NCBI GenBank assembly: GCA_938008435.1
Contig: CALLKK010000015.1
Location: 62,001-126,000, forward strand
Reading direction: 5' to 3'
Length of the DNA: 64,000 bases
Origin: an uncultured Steroidobacter sp.
GTDB taxonomy: Bacteria > Pseudomonadota > Gammaproteobacteria > Steroidobacterales > Steroidobacteraceae
How positions within the stretch are numbered: the stretch's first letter is position 1; each line of letters begins with the position of its first letter. The position numbers and the translations under genes were made by a program. The notes beneath the pieces are model-generated. The model did no database searches, was not told the DNA's origin, and was given only the letters and a program-made list of their open reading frames with translations. This document shows positions 57,086-64,000 of this stretch, in pieces.

Positions 57086-57108
57086 AGCGGCGGTAACGCC
57101 GCTTTTTT
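57086..57108 (+). terminator. Rho-independent terminator between tRNA-Val and thrS
   Basis: AGCGGCG and CGCCGCT form a 7-bp stem with a GTAA loop followed by six T's. Two further hairpins precede it: TTTCTTTC with GAAAGAAA (57022-57042), and GGGTGCG with CGCACCC (57059-57079). The terminator ends 39 bases before thrS. It can end the tRNA transcript or serve as an attenuator in a thrS leader. Confidence 0.85.
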
Positions 57109-57147
57109 CTGGCCAGTGCCCGAACGCCAGTAGCCAATACGCCGAAC

Positions 57148-59073
57148 ATGCCCGTCATCACTCTGCCGGATGGCAGCCAACGCACTTACGCCGAGCCGGT
57201 CACGGCCGGAAAAATTGCTGCGGATATCGGTCCTGGACTCGCCAAGGCTGCGGTCGCGGGTAAGGTGAACGGTAAGCTCGTCGATCTGTGCGATCCGATC
57301 ACAGAGGACGCCACCGTTCAGATCATCACGCCGAAGGATCCTGAAGGGCTGGAGATCATCCGCCATTCCTTCGCGCATCTCGTGGGCCACGCCGTCAAAC
57401 AGCTCTATCCGACGGCGAAGATGGTCATCGGCCCGGTCATCGAAGACGGCTTCTACTACGACATCGCCTACGAACGGCCTTTTACGCCCGAGGATCTGGA
57501 GAAGATCGAAGCGCGCATGCGCGAGCTGATCGCGAAGGACTACGACGTGATCAAGCGCATGGCGCCGCGCGAAGAGGTCATCGAGATCTTCAAGCAGCGC
57601 GGCGAGGACTACAAGCTGCGGCTCATCGAGGACATGCCCAACGAGAAGGCGATGGGCCTGTACTACCACGAAGAGTACATCGACATGTGCCGCGGGCCGC
57701 ACGTGCCGAACACGCGCTTCCTGCGCTCGTTCAAGCTGACGAAGCTCGCAGGTGCGTACTGGCGCGGCGACTCGCGCAACGAGCAGCTGCAGCGCATCTA
57801 CGGCACGGCATGGGCCGACGAGAAGAGCCTGAAGGAGTACCTGCAACGCCTCGAAGAAGCCGAGAAACGCGATCACCGCAAGCTCGGCCGCGCCCTCGAC
57901 CTGTTCCACATGCAGGAAGAGGCGCCGGGTATGGTCTTCTGGCACGAGAAGGGCTGGCGGCTCTACCAGACGATCATGCAGTACATGAGCGAGGTCTGGC
58001 GCCGTAACGGCTACCGCGAGATCCGCACGCCGCAGCTCGTCGACCGCTCGCTCTGGGAGAAGTCCGGGCACTGGGCGAACTTCCAAGAGGACATGTTCGT
58101 CACCGAGTCGGAGAAGCGCACCTTCGCCGTCAAGCCGATGAACTGCCCGTGCCACATTCAGGTGTTCAACCAGGGCGTGAAAAGCTATCGCGATCTGCCG
58201 TATCGGCTCGCGGAGTTCGGCTCCTGCCATCGCAACGAGGCGTCGGGCGCACTGCACGGCCTGCTGCGCGTGCGCGGCTTCGTGCAGGACGATGCGCACA
58301 TCTTCTGCGAAGAGGACCAGATCGAGAGCGAAGCGATCGCGTTTCTCGACCTGTTCCACAAGGTCTACGACGACTTCGGCTTCAAGGATATTTCCTACAA
58401 GCTCGCCACCCGTCCCGAGAACCGCATCGGCTCCGACGAGGTCTGGGACAAGGCGGAAAGGGCACTCGCCGACGCGCTCGACAAGCGCAACTTGCCCTGG
58501 CAGCCCAAGCCGGGCGAGGGCGCTTTCTACGGCCCGAAGATCGAGTTCACGCTCAAGGACTCGATCGGTCGGCTCTGGCAGTGCGGCACGCTGCAGGTCG
58601 ACTTCTCCATGCCCGAGCGCCTCGGGGCGACGTACATCGCTCAGGACGGCTCCAAGCGCGTCCCGGTCATGCTCCACCGGGCCATCTTCGGTTCGCTCGA
58701 GCGCTTCATCGGCATCCTGATCGAGGAGTACGCCGGTGCATTCCCGACCTGGCTCGCACCTGTGCAAGCCGTGGTCATGAACATCACGGATCGCCAGGCA
58801 GACTATGTGCGCGAAGTCACCGAAACCCTGCAAAATCAGGGGCTTCGCGTCGAGTCAGACTTGCGCAACGAAAAGGTGGGCTTTAAGATCCGCGAACACA
58901 CGCTGCAACGCGTTCCGTACCTATTGGTAGCCGGGGATCGCGAAGCAGGATCTCGTTCTCTGGCCGTGCGCACGCGAAGCGGCAAGGATCTCGGAGTGAT
59001 GTCCGTAGAGGCATTCGCCGAGAAGCTTGCTCAGGAGGTCGCGAGCCGCGGCCGGACTGTTTTGGAGGTATGA
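57148..59073 (+). CDS. thrS: Threonyl-tRNA synthetase
   Basis: A class II synthetase of 641 residues (E. coli 642). Domains in order: TGS (1-60, VITLPDGSQRTYAEPVTAGKIA), the editing domain with HSFAHLVGHAVKQLYP and the DMCRGPHVPNTRFL metal-site region, the catalytic core with zinc-ligand Cys in KPMNCPCHIQVF, and motif 3 HRAIFGSLERFIGILIEEY. The anticodon-binding domain is C-terminal. The Shine-Dalgarno of infC lies within its last codons. Confidence 0.98.
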   Translation: MPVITLPDGSQRTYAEPVTAGKIAADIGPGLAKAAVAGKVNGKLVDLCDPITEDATVQIITPKDPEGLEIIRHSFAHLVGHAVKQLYPTAKMVIGPVIEDGFYYDIAYERPFTPEDLEKIEARMRELIAKDYDVIKRMAPREEVIEIFKQRGEDYKLRLIEDMPNEKAMGLYYHEEYIDMCRGPHVPNTRFLRSFKLTKLAGAYWRGDSRNEQLQRIYGTAWADEKSLKEYLQRLEEAEKRDHRKLGRALDLFHMQEEAPGMVFWHEKGWRLYQTIMQYMSEVWRRNGYREIRTPQLVDRSLWEKSGHWANFQEDMFVTESEKRTFAVKPMNCPCHIQVFNQGVKSYRDLPYRLAEFGSCHRNEASGALHGLLRVRGFVQDDAHIFCEEDQIESEAIAFLDLFHKVYDDFGFKDISYKLATRPENRIGSDEVWDKAERALADALDKRNLPWQPKPGEGAFYGPKIEFTLKDSIGRLWQCGTLQVDFSMPERLGATYIAQDGSKRVPVMLHRAIFGSLERFIGILIEEYAGAFPTWLAPVQAVVMNITDRQADYVREVTETLQNQGLRVESDLRNEKVGFKIREHTLQRVPYLLVAGDREAGSRSLAVRTRSGKDLGVMSVEAFAEKLAQEVASRGRTVLEV

Positions 59074-59076
59074 CGC

Positions 59077-59601
59077 ATCGCTGCTCCGATTGGTAAGCGC
59101 ATCAGGCGCAATGAAGAGATCACCGCGCCGCAAGTGCGGGTGATCGACGCTGAGGGTCGTCAGATTGGCATTGTCAGCCGCTACGAAGCGCTGCAAATGG
59201 CGCAGAACGCCGACCTGGATCTCGTCGAAGTCTCGCCGATGGCCGATCCGCCCGTTTGCCGAATCATGGACTTCGGCAAGTACTTGTTCGAGCAGAACAA
59301 GAAGGCCCATGCAGCGAAACGTAAGCAGAAGCAGATCCAGATCAAGGAAGTGAAGTTCAGGCCCGGTACGGAAGAGGGCGACTACCAAGTCAAGCTTCGC
59401 AACTTGATCCGCTTCCTCCAGGAAGGCGACAAAGCCAAGGTGACCATGCGGTTCCGCGGTCGCGAAATGGCGCACCAGGAAGTCGGTCGCGAGCTCTTGA
59501 ATCGAGTGCAGCAGGACCTGGCCCCGTACGGGCAGGTCGAACAGAGCCCGCTCATGGAAGGCCGGCAGATGGTGATGATGTTCGGACCGAAGAAGAAGTG
59601 A
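59077..59601 (+). CDS. infC: Translation initiation factor IF-3, apparent ATC start
   Basis: IF-3 checks start-codon pairing on the 30S subunit. The conserved sequence (KRIRRNEEITAPQVRVIDAEGRQIG ... VCRIMDFGKYLFEQNKK ... RFRGREMAHQEVG ... EGRQMVMMFGPKKK) begins upstream of any ATG or GTG. An in-frame ATC at 59077 stands 8 bases after GGAGG (59064-59068), giving 174 residues. infC is known to use rare AUU-type starts for autoregulation, so ATC fits. An ATT at 59089 is the alternative but lies too far from the Shine-Dalgarno. The first in-frame GTG (59134) would cut off conserved residues. Confidence 0.93.
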   Translation: MAAPIGKRIRRNEEITAPQVRVIDAEGRQIGIVSRYEALQMAQNADLDLVEVSPMADPPVCRIMDFGKYLFEQNKKAHAAKRKQKQIQIKEVKFRPGTEEGDYQVKLRNLIRFLQEGDKAKVTMRFRGREMAHQEVGRELLNRVQQDLAPYGQVEQSPLMEGRQMVMMFGPKKK

Positions 59602-59634
59602 GCTCACGCTCGCTTCTTCGCATCGAAGTGTAGC

Positions 59635-59744
59635 GCCGCGTAAGACTCTGCGACGGAGGCCAAGCGCCGCCGACGAGTGTTCTTACGCGGCAATACCGGC
59701 CCTTCGGGGCCACAAGAAGTGAGCAACGCGTTCGAAGCGCGTTG
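59635..59744 (+). promoter_or_regulatory. Structured leader before rpmI-rplT
   Basis: Three hairpins lie in the 214-base infC-rpmI gap. The first is an 11-bp perfect stem, GCCGCGTAAGA (59635-59645) with TCTTACGCGGC (59681-59691). The second is a UUCG-loop hairpin, GGCCC-TTCG-GGGCC (59698-59711). The third is a 7-bp stem, CAACGCG with CGCGTTG (59724-59744). In E. coli, L20 represses rpmI-rplT through RNA structure in the same place, so this is probably the L20 autoregulatory site. None has a T tract. Confidence 0.6.
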
Positions 59745-59815
59745 TCCCGCCCGAACGGGTGTTCCTCGCGAACATTCCTCAAGGGCTATACAACAGAGCC
59801 AGGAGCTCTCGACTC

Positions 59816-60013
59816 ATGCCTAAGTTGAAAACCAACCGGGCAGCGGCGAAGCGTTTTCGCAAGACTGCCAAAGGGTTCAAGCGAACCCAATCCCATCGTC
59901 GTCACATCCTGACCAAGAAGCCGAGCAAGCGTAAGCGTCAGCTGCGCGCGCCGAGCATGGTCGCCAAACAAGATCTGGGGCGGCTCGAGCAGCTGCTGCC
60001 GTACGCAAAGTAA
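59816..60013 (+). CDS. rpmI: 50S ribosomal protein L35
   Basis: A 65-residue basic protein (PKLKTNRAAAKRFRKTAKGFKRTQSHRRHILTKK), clearly L35. The start at 59816 is preceded by AGGAG. It forms the infC-rpmI-rplT operon and is 11 bases before rplT. Confidence 0.97.
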   Translation: MPKLKTNRAAAKRFRKTAKGFKRTQSHRRHILTKKPSKRKRQLRAPSMVAKQDLGRLEQLLPYAK

Positions 60014-60024
60014 AGGAGTGACGC

Positions 60025-60393
60025 ATGGCACGCGTTAAGAGAGGCGTCATTGCCGGCGCCCGTCACAAGAAGATCCTCAAGAAGGCGAAGGGCTACTACA
60101 ACGCCCGCCGCAAGCTTTATCGTGTCGCGAAGCAGGCCGTCATCAAAGCCGGCCAGTATGCGTATCGCGACCGCAAGGCGAAGAAGCGCACAATGCGCGC
60201 CTTGTGGATCACCCGCATCAACGCCGAAGCGCGCGTTCACGGCTTGTCGTACAGCAAGCTCATTGCCGGCTTGAACGCCGCAGGCCTCGCGATCGATCGC
60301 AAGGTGCTTGCCGACCTCGCGGTGCACGATCCGGCGGCATTCGGTGTGCTCGCGCAGAAGGCGCGCGACAGTCTGGCCAAGAAAGCCGCCTAA
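60025..60393 (+). CDS. rplT: 50S ribosomal protein L20
   Basis: A 122-residue protein (ARVKRGVIAGARHKKILKKAKGYYNARRKLYRVAKQAVIKAGQYAYRDRKAKKRTMRALWITRINA), typical L20 and the expected repressor of its own operon. The start is at 60025, with AAAGGAGTG upstream. Confidence 0.98.
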   Translation: MARVKRGVIAGARHKKILKKAKGYYNARRKLYRVAKQAVIKAGQYAYRDRKAKKRTMRALWITRINAEARVHGLSYSKLIAGLNAAGLAIDRKVLADLAVHDPAAFGVLAQKARDSLAKKAA

Positions 60394-60411
60394 CGCCGTC
60401 ACTTCGGGCTC

Positions 60412-60475
60412 GGAGCCTGCCAGGCTCCGGGCTCGCGACAGCACAAGGGGTGCGTGCGCGTCAGCGCACGCACCC
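60412..60475 (+). terminator. Two hairpins between rplT and pheS
   Basis: GGAGCCT with AGGCTCC (60412-60428, 3-base loop) is followed by a perfect 12-bp stem with a GTCA loop (60448-60475). The sequence after it (TGTTCGATTT) is only weakly T-rich. It may end the rplT message or modulate pheST. I see no Phe-rich leader peptide like E. coli pheM. Confidence 0.55.
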
Positions 60476-60553
60476 TGTTCGATTTGTGCAAGACTGCCTG
60501 CAGTGTCCTTCTTGCCAGCGCCTCGAGCCCACGAGCCCTTGTAAACTCCGCGT

Positions 60554-61582
60554 ATGACCGAAACCGCTGCAGACCTGTCTTCCGTCGTCGCCACCGCCAC
60601 CGCCGAGATCGCACAAAGCACGAGCATCGATCAGCTCGAGCAGATCCGTGTGCGGCTGCTCGGCAAGAAAGGCGAGATCACGGCCCTACTCAAAGCGCTC
60701 GGCAGCATGGATCCCGAGGCCCGTCGCAGCGCGGGCGCCAAGATCAACGAAGCGAAAGACCGGTTGCTCGCGGCAATCGAAGAAAAGCGCACGCGGCTCA
60801 TCGAAGAAGACCTCGCGCGGCAGCTCGAAGGCGACGCGGTCGACGTCACGTTGCCGGGACGCGGTCAACCCGTGGGCGGTCTGCATCCGGTCACGCGCGT
60901 ACGGCGGCGCATCGAACAGATCTTCCGCAACGCCGGCTTCCAGATTGCCGACGGTCCGGAGATCGAAGACGACTGGCACAACTTCGAGGCGCTCAACATC
61001 CCCGCGAATCATCCGGCGCGGGCGATGCACGATACGTTCTACTTCCCTGACGGGCGGCTTCTGCGTACGCACACCTCGCCGGTGCAGGTGCGCGTCATGA
61101 AGCAAGTCGCGCCGCCCGTGCGCGTCATCGTTCCCGGACGCGTCTATCGCTGCGATTCGGACGTGACGCACACGCCGATGTTCCATCAGGTCGAAGGTCT
61201 CGTCGTCGACGAGGGCATCTCGTTCGCGAACCTGAAGGCGATCTTGCACAGCTTCATGAAGGAGCTGTTCGAGAAGGATGTGAAGATGCGGCTGCGGCCT
61301 TCGTACTTCCCGTTCACCGAACCGTCGGCCGAAGTCGACATCTCGTGCGTGTCGTGCGGCGGCTCGGGATGCCGCGTGTGCAAGAACACCGGCTGGGTGG
61401 AAGTGGCGGGTTGCGGCGTAGTGCACCCGAACGTGCTGCGCGCCGTCAACATCGATACGGAGCGCTACACCGGCTATGCGTTCGGCATGGGCATCGATCG
61501 CCTCACGATGCTCCGCTACAACGTCACCGACATCCGCATGTACTTCGAGAACGACCTGCGCTTTCTGAGACAGTTCGCGTGA
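60554..61582 (+). CDS. pheS: Phenylalanyl-tRNA synthetase alpha subunit
   Basis: Class II synthetase, catalytic subunit, 342 residues. There is an N-terminal coiled coil (about 1-85). The core has GRVYRCDSDVTHTPMFHQVEGLVVD (motif 2) and GMGIDRLTMLRYNVTDIR (motif 3). The cysteine-rich stretch CVSCGGSGCRVCKNTGWVEV lies between them. The order rplT-pheS-pheT is as in E. coli. Confidence 0.97.
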   Translation: MTETAADLSSVVATATAEIAQSTSIDQLEQIRVRLLGKKGEITALLKALGSMDPEARRSAGAKINEAKDRLLAAIEEKRTRLIEEDLARQLEGDAVDVTLPGRGQPVGGLHPVTRVRRRIEQIFRNAGFQIADGPEIEDDWHNFEALNIPANHPARAMHDTFYFPDGRLLRTHTSPVQVRVMKQVAPPVRVIVPGRVYRCDSDVTHTPMFHQVEGLVVDEGISFANLKAILHSFMKELFEKDVKMRLRPSYFPFTEPSAEVDISCVSCGGSGCRVCKNTGWVEVAGCGVVHPNVLRAVNIDTERYTGYAFGMGIDRLTMLRYNVTDIRMYFENDLRFLRQFA

Positions 61583-61655
61583 GGCGCATGCGTTCGAATC
61601 GTGTTTTGCCGACGGCGGATGCCGTCAATCACCAACAGACAACAACTGACCGTCC

Positions 61656-64000
61656 ATGAGAATCAGTCTCGCCTGGCTTCGCGAATGGGTCGACGTCGGC
61701 ACCGACGTGCCGCAGCTCGCGCACGCGCTCACGATGGCGGGACTCGAGATCGAGGGCATCGAACGCGCCGGCCCTGCGCTCGAAGGCGTCGTCGTCGGCG
61801 AGGTGTTGTCGGTCGAGAAGCACCCCGATGCCGAAAAGCTCAAGGTCTGCCGCGTCTCGGACGGCGGCGCTGAGCCGTTGCAGATCGTGTGCGGCGCGCC
61901 GAATGTGCGTGCCGGCATGAAGGCACCGCTCGCCAAGATCGGCGCAGTGCTGCCGGGCGGCGTGCAGATCAAGAAGGCCAAGCTGCGCGGCGTCGAATCG
62001 TTCGGCATGCTGTGTTCGGCGCGCGAACTCGCGCTCACTGAGGATTCGAGCGGGCTGTACGAGCTGCCGGCCTCGCTCCCTACCGGCGCATCGCTCGTCG
62101 AAGCGCTGGCGCTCGACGATGTCATCCTCGAAGTCAACCTCACGCCGAATCGCGGCGATTGCATGAGTGTGCTCGGCGTAGCGCGCGAGGTCGCGGCGAT
62201 TCGCGGCCAAGAGCTGCGCAATCCCGCGCAAGCGCGCGTCGAGCCGGCGATCTCCGATACGTTCCCGGTGCGCCTGGAAGCGGACAACGCCTGCCCGAAG
62301 TTCGTCGGCCGCGTGATCCGCAACGTCGACGGCAAGGCGAAGTCGCCGTTCTGGATGCAAGAGCGCCTGCGCCGCGCCGGGATTCGGCCGATCAGCGCGG
62401 TGGTCGACGTGACGAACTACGTCATGCTCGAGCTCGGCCAGCCGATGCACGCGTACGACCTCAACAAGCTCAACGGCGCCGTCGTCGTGCGCCAGGCGCG
62501 TGCGGGCGAACAATTGAAGCTGCTCGATGGCCGCACGATCGAGCTCACGCCCGATGTGCTCGTCATCGCCGACGAGCGCACCGTGCTCGGCATGGCGGGC
62601 GTCATGGGCGGTGAAGACTCCGGCATCAGCGATGCCACGACGGACGTGTTCCTCGAAGTCGCGTACTTCGATCCCGACGCGGTCGCCGGACGCGGCCGAC
62701 GTTACGGCCTCATGACGGACGCGTCGCAACGCTTCGAACGCGGCGTCGATCCCGAGCTGCAGGAACGCGCCAGCGAGCGCGCCACGCAGCTCTTGATCGA
62801 GTGCGCGGGCGGCCAAGCTGGTCCGCTCGTCGTGACGCGCCAAGGCACGTCTGCGGCGCGCGAGCCGATTCGCCTGCGGCATGCGCGCGTACGGCGCGTG
62901 CTCGGTGCAGATGTACCGGCAGAGCAGGTGGCCGAATGCTTGCGTCGCCTCGGGTTGCAGCTCACCGAAAGCACCGGCGCCGATGGCGTGACCTGGCAGG
63001 CCGTGCCGCCGTCCTGGCGTTTCGATCTGCGGATCGAAGAGGACCTCATCGAAGAAGTCGCGCGGCAGTACGGCTACGACAACATTCCGGAGGTGCCCGC
63101 CGCCACGTTCGAGCAGGCGGCGCCGTACACGGAAGGTCAGATCCGCAACGAACGGGTCGCCGATTTGCTCGTCGATCGCGGTTATCAGGAAGCGATCACG
63201 TACGCCTTCACGGACGCTCAGCTGCAAGCCGAGCTGTGCGGCGAGCCCGGGCTCGCGCTCAAGAATCCGATCTCGAGCGATCTTGGGGCGATGCGCGTCT
63301 CGTTGTGGCCGGGGCTGCTCGTGGTTTTGCGCGAGAACCAGCGCCGTCAGCAGCCGCGCGTGCGCCTGTTCGAAATCGGTCGGCGCTTTGCGACCGAGGA
63401 CGGGCGCGAAACCGAGGTCGTCGCCGGTATTGCCGGCGGACCGCGCGTGCCGCCGCAGTGGGACGTGGAGAAGCCCGCGCCGGTCGACTTCTTCGACGTC
63501 AAAGCCGACGTCGAGGCGCTCTTGACGCTGACCGGCGCTAAGGACGAATTCACCTTCGTGCGCGCGGAGCACCCGACGCTCCATCCGGGACAGAGCGCAC
63601 GCATTTTGCGCAACGGGCGTCCCGTCGGCTGGATCGGAGCGGTGCACCCCCGGCACGTGCAGAGCCTGGATTTGACATATCCAGCGGTTCTGTTCGAGAT
63701 CGAAACCGCCGCGGGACTCGCCGCGCGGATTCCCGAGTACCGCGAGATCTCGAAATACCCGGCAATCCGTCGTGATATTGCCCCGATCGTCGACGAAGCC
63801 GTCCCGGCCGACGCCGTCGTGGCCGTCGTACGCGCGAGCGCCGGTGCGCTCCTCAAGGATCTCGAGATTCTCTCTGTCTACAGCGGCCGACAGATCGAGA
63901 AAGGCAAGAAGAGCATAGCCTTAGGACTCAATTTACAGGATACTTCCCGCACTCTGACGGACAGCGAAGCTGATGCCGTGGTGACGCAGATCCTCGATCG
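61656..64000 (+). CDS. pheT: Phenylalanyl-tRNA synthetase beta subunit (runs off the end)
   Basis: The first 781 codons of PheT; E. coli PheT has 795 residues, so only about ten are missing. Domains in order: RISLAWLREWVD start, the EMAP-type tRNA-binding domain (GVVVGEVLSVEKHPDAEKLKVCRVS ... SFGMLCSARELAL), B3/B4 editing region, B5 (MTDASQRFERGVDPEL is within the core approach), and the C-terminal anticodon-binding FDX-ACB domain (SKYPAIRRDIAPIVDEAV ... KKSIALGLNLQDTSRTLTDSEADAV). The ATG at 61656 is used. No ihfA is visible because the window ends. Confidence 0.97.
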   Translation, partial: MRISLAWLREWVDVGTDVPQLAHALTMAGLEIEGIERAGPALEGVVVGEVLSVEKHPDAEKLKVCRVSDGGAEPLQIVCGAPNVRAGMKAPLAKIGAVLPGGVQIKKAKLRGVESFGMLCSARELALTEDSSGLYELPASLPTGASLVEALALDDVILEVNLTPNRGDCMSVLGVAREVAAIRGQELRNPAQARVEPAISDTFPVRLEADNACPKFVGRVIRNVDGKAKSPFWMQERLRRAGIRPISAVVDVTNYVMLELGQPMHAYDLNKLNGAVVVRQARAGEQLKLLDGRTIELTPDVLVIADERTVLGMAGVMGGEDSGISDATTDVFLEVAYFDPDAVAGRGRRYGLMTDASQRFERGVDPELQERASERATQLLIECAGGQAGPLVVTRQGTSAAREPIRLRHARVRRVLGADVPAEQVAECLRRLGLQLTESTGADGVTWQAVPPSWRFDLRIEEDLIEEVARQYGYDNIPEVPAATFEQAAPYTEGQIRNERVADLLVDRGYQEAITYAFTDAQLQAELCGEPGLALKNPISSDLGAMRVSLWPGLLVVLRENQRRQQPRVRLFEIGRRFATEDGRETEVVAGIAGGPRVPPQWDVEKPAPVDFFDVKADVEALLTLTGAKDEFTFVRAEHPTLHPGQSARILRNGRPVGWIGAVHPRHVQSLDLTYPAVLFEIETAAGLAARIPEYREISKYPAIRRDIAPIVDEAVPADAVVAVVRASAGALLKDLEILSVYSGRQIEKGKKSIALGLNLQDTSRTLTDSEADAVVTQILD

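Noticed and set aside
60476..60553. A pheM-like attenuation leader peptide before pheS.
   Set aside because: The gap has a strong hairpin, but no short frame with clustered Phe codons and no T-rich terminator follows, so pheM-type attenuation is not supported.

Overview
The window is a GC-rich stretch of a bacterial chromosome, most likely from a gammaproteobacterium. The evidence for this is gene order: smc-zipA-ligA; ubiG next to a TRZ/ATZ amidohydrolase and gyrA; gyrA-serC-(serA)-pheA-hisC-aroA-cmk-rpsA-ihfB-lapA-lapB; and thrS-infC-rpmI-rplT-pheS-pheT. TrpS carries an insertion of a type I associate with xanthomonads, so a Xanthomonadales/Nevskiales/Steroidobacter-like lineage is my best inference; it is not proven by the sequence. 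No phage, insertion sequence, CRISPR array or rRNA was seen.

Layout. 0-10.6 kb is core: the end of smc, zipA, ligA, a lipoprotein PpiC isomerase, bolA/yciB, yciO, trpS, scpA/scpB (both with long acidic tails) and an RluB-like protein whose catalytic motifs look degenerate. 10.6-15.7 kb is a minus-strand cluster: YciK-like SDR, a squalene/phytoene-synthase-fold protein, rmuC, ubiG and an MtaD-like deaminase. 15.9-29.2 kb is a plus-strand series: gyrA, serine and aromatic amino-acid genes, cmk, rpsA, ihfB and lapAB. 29.3-32.5 kb holds a ComEA-like HhH protein, galU, a DUF72 gene and a signal-peptide-bearing ATP-dependent DNA ligase.

32.6-43.6 kb is the accessory part and the most interesting. 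It has two lipoproteins, one of them behind a c-di-GMP-I (GEMM) riboswitch that I recognise by its conserved core on the minus strand. It also has a membrane Ser/Thr kinase with a TPR-rich sensor half, and a secreted protein made of seven near-identical 15-residue repeats behind a perfect CRP-type palindrome with a small companion gene. These are followed by an ArsC-like protein, small hypotheticals, an outer-membrane-type protein and a 925-residue subtilase with a large unassigned C-terminal region. In xanthomonads the CRP homologue Clp is itself controlled by c-di-GMP, so the riboswitch and the CRP site may report to the same second messenger (inference).

43.8-52.7 kb is mixed metabolism and transport: YbiI-like zinc protein, DUF488, PBP7, two MFS transporters, a YbdK-type ligase next to a C26 hydrolase, a glycosyltransferase interrupted by a single in-frame amber codon, and YnfA. 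53.2-64 kb returns to core: tRNA-Asn, aspC, uvrB, tRNA-Val, thrS, infC (apparent AUC start), rpmI, rplT, pheS and pheT, which runs off the end. Several convergent gene pairs are separated by strong GC hairpins that lack a good T tract.
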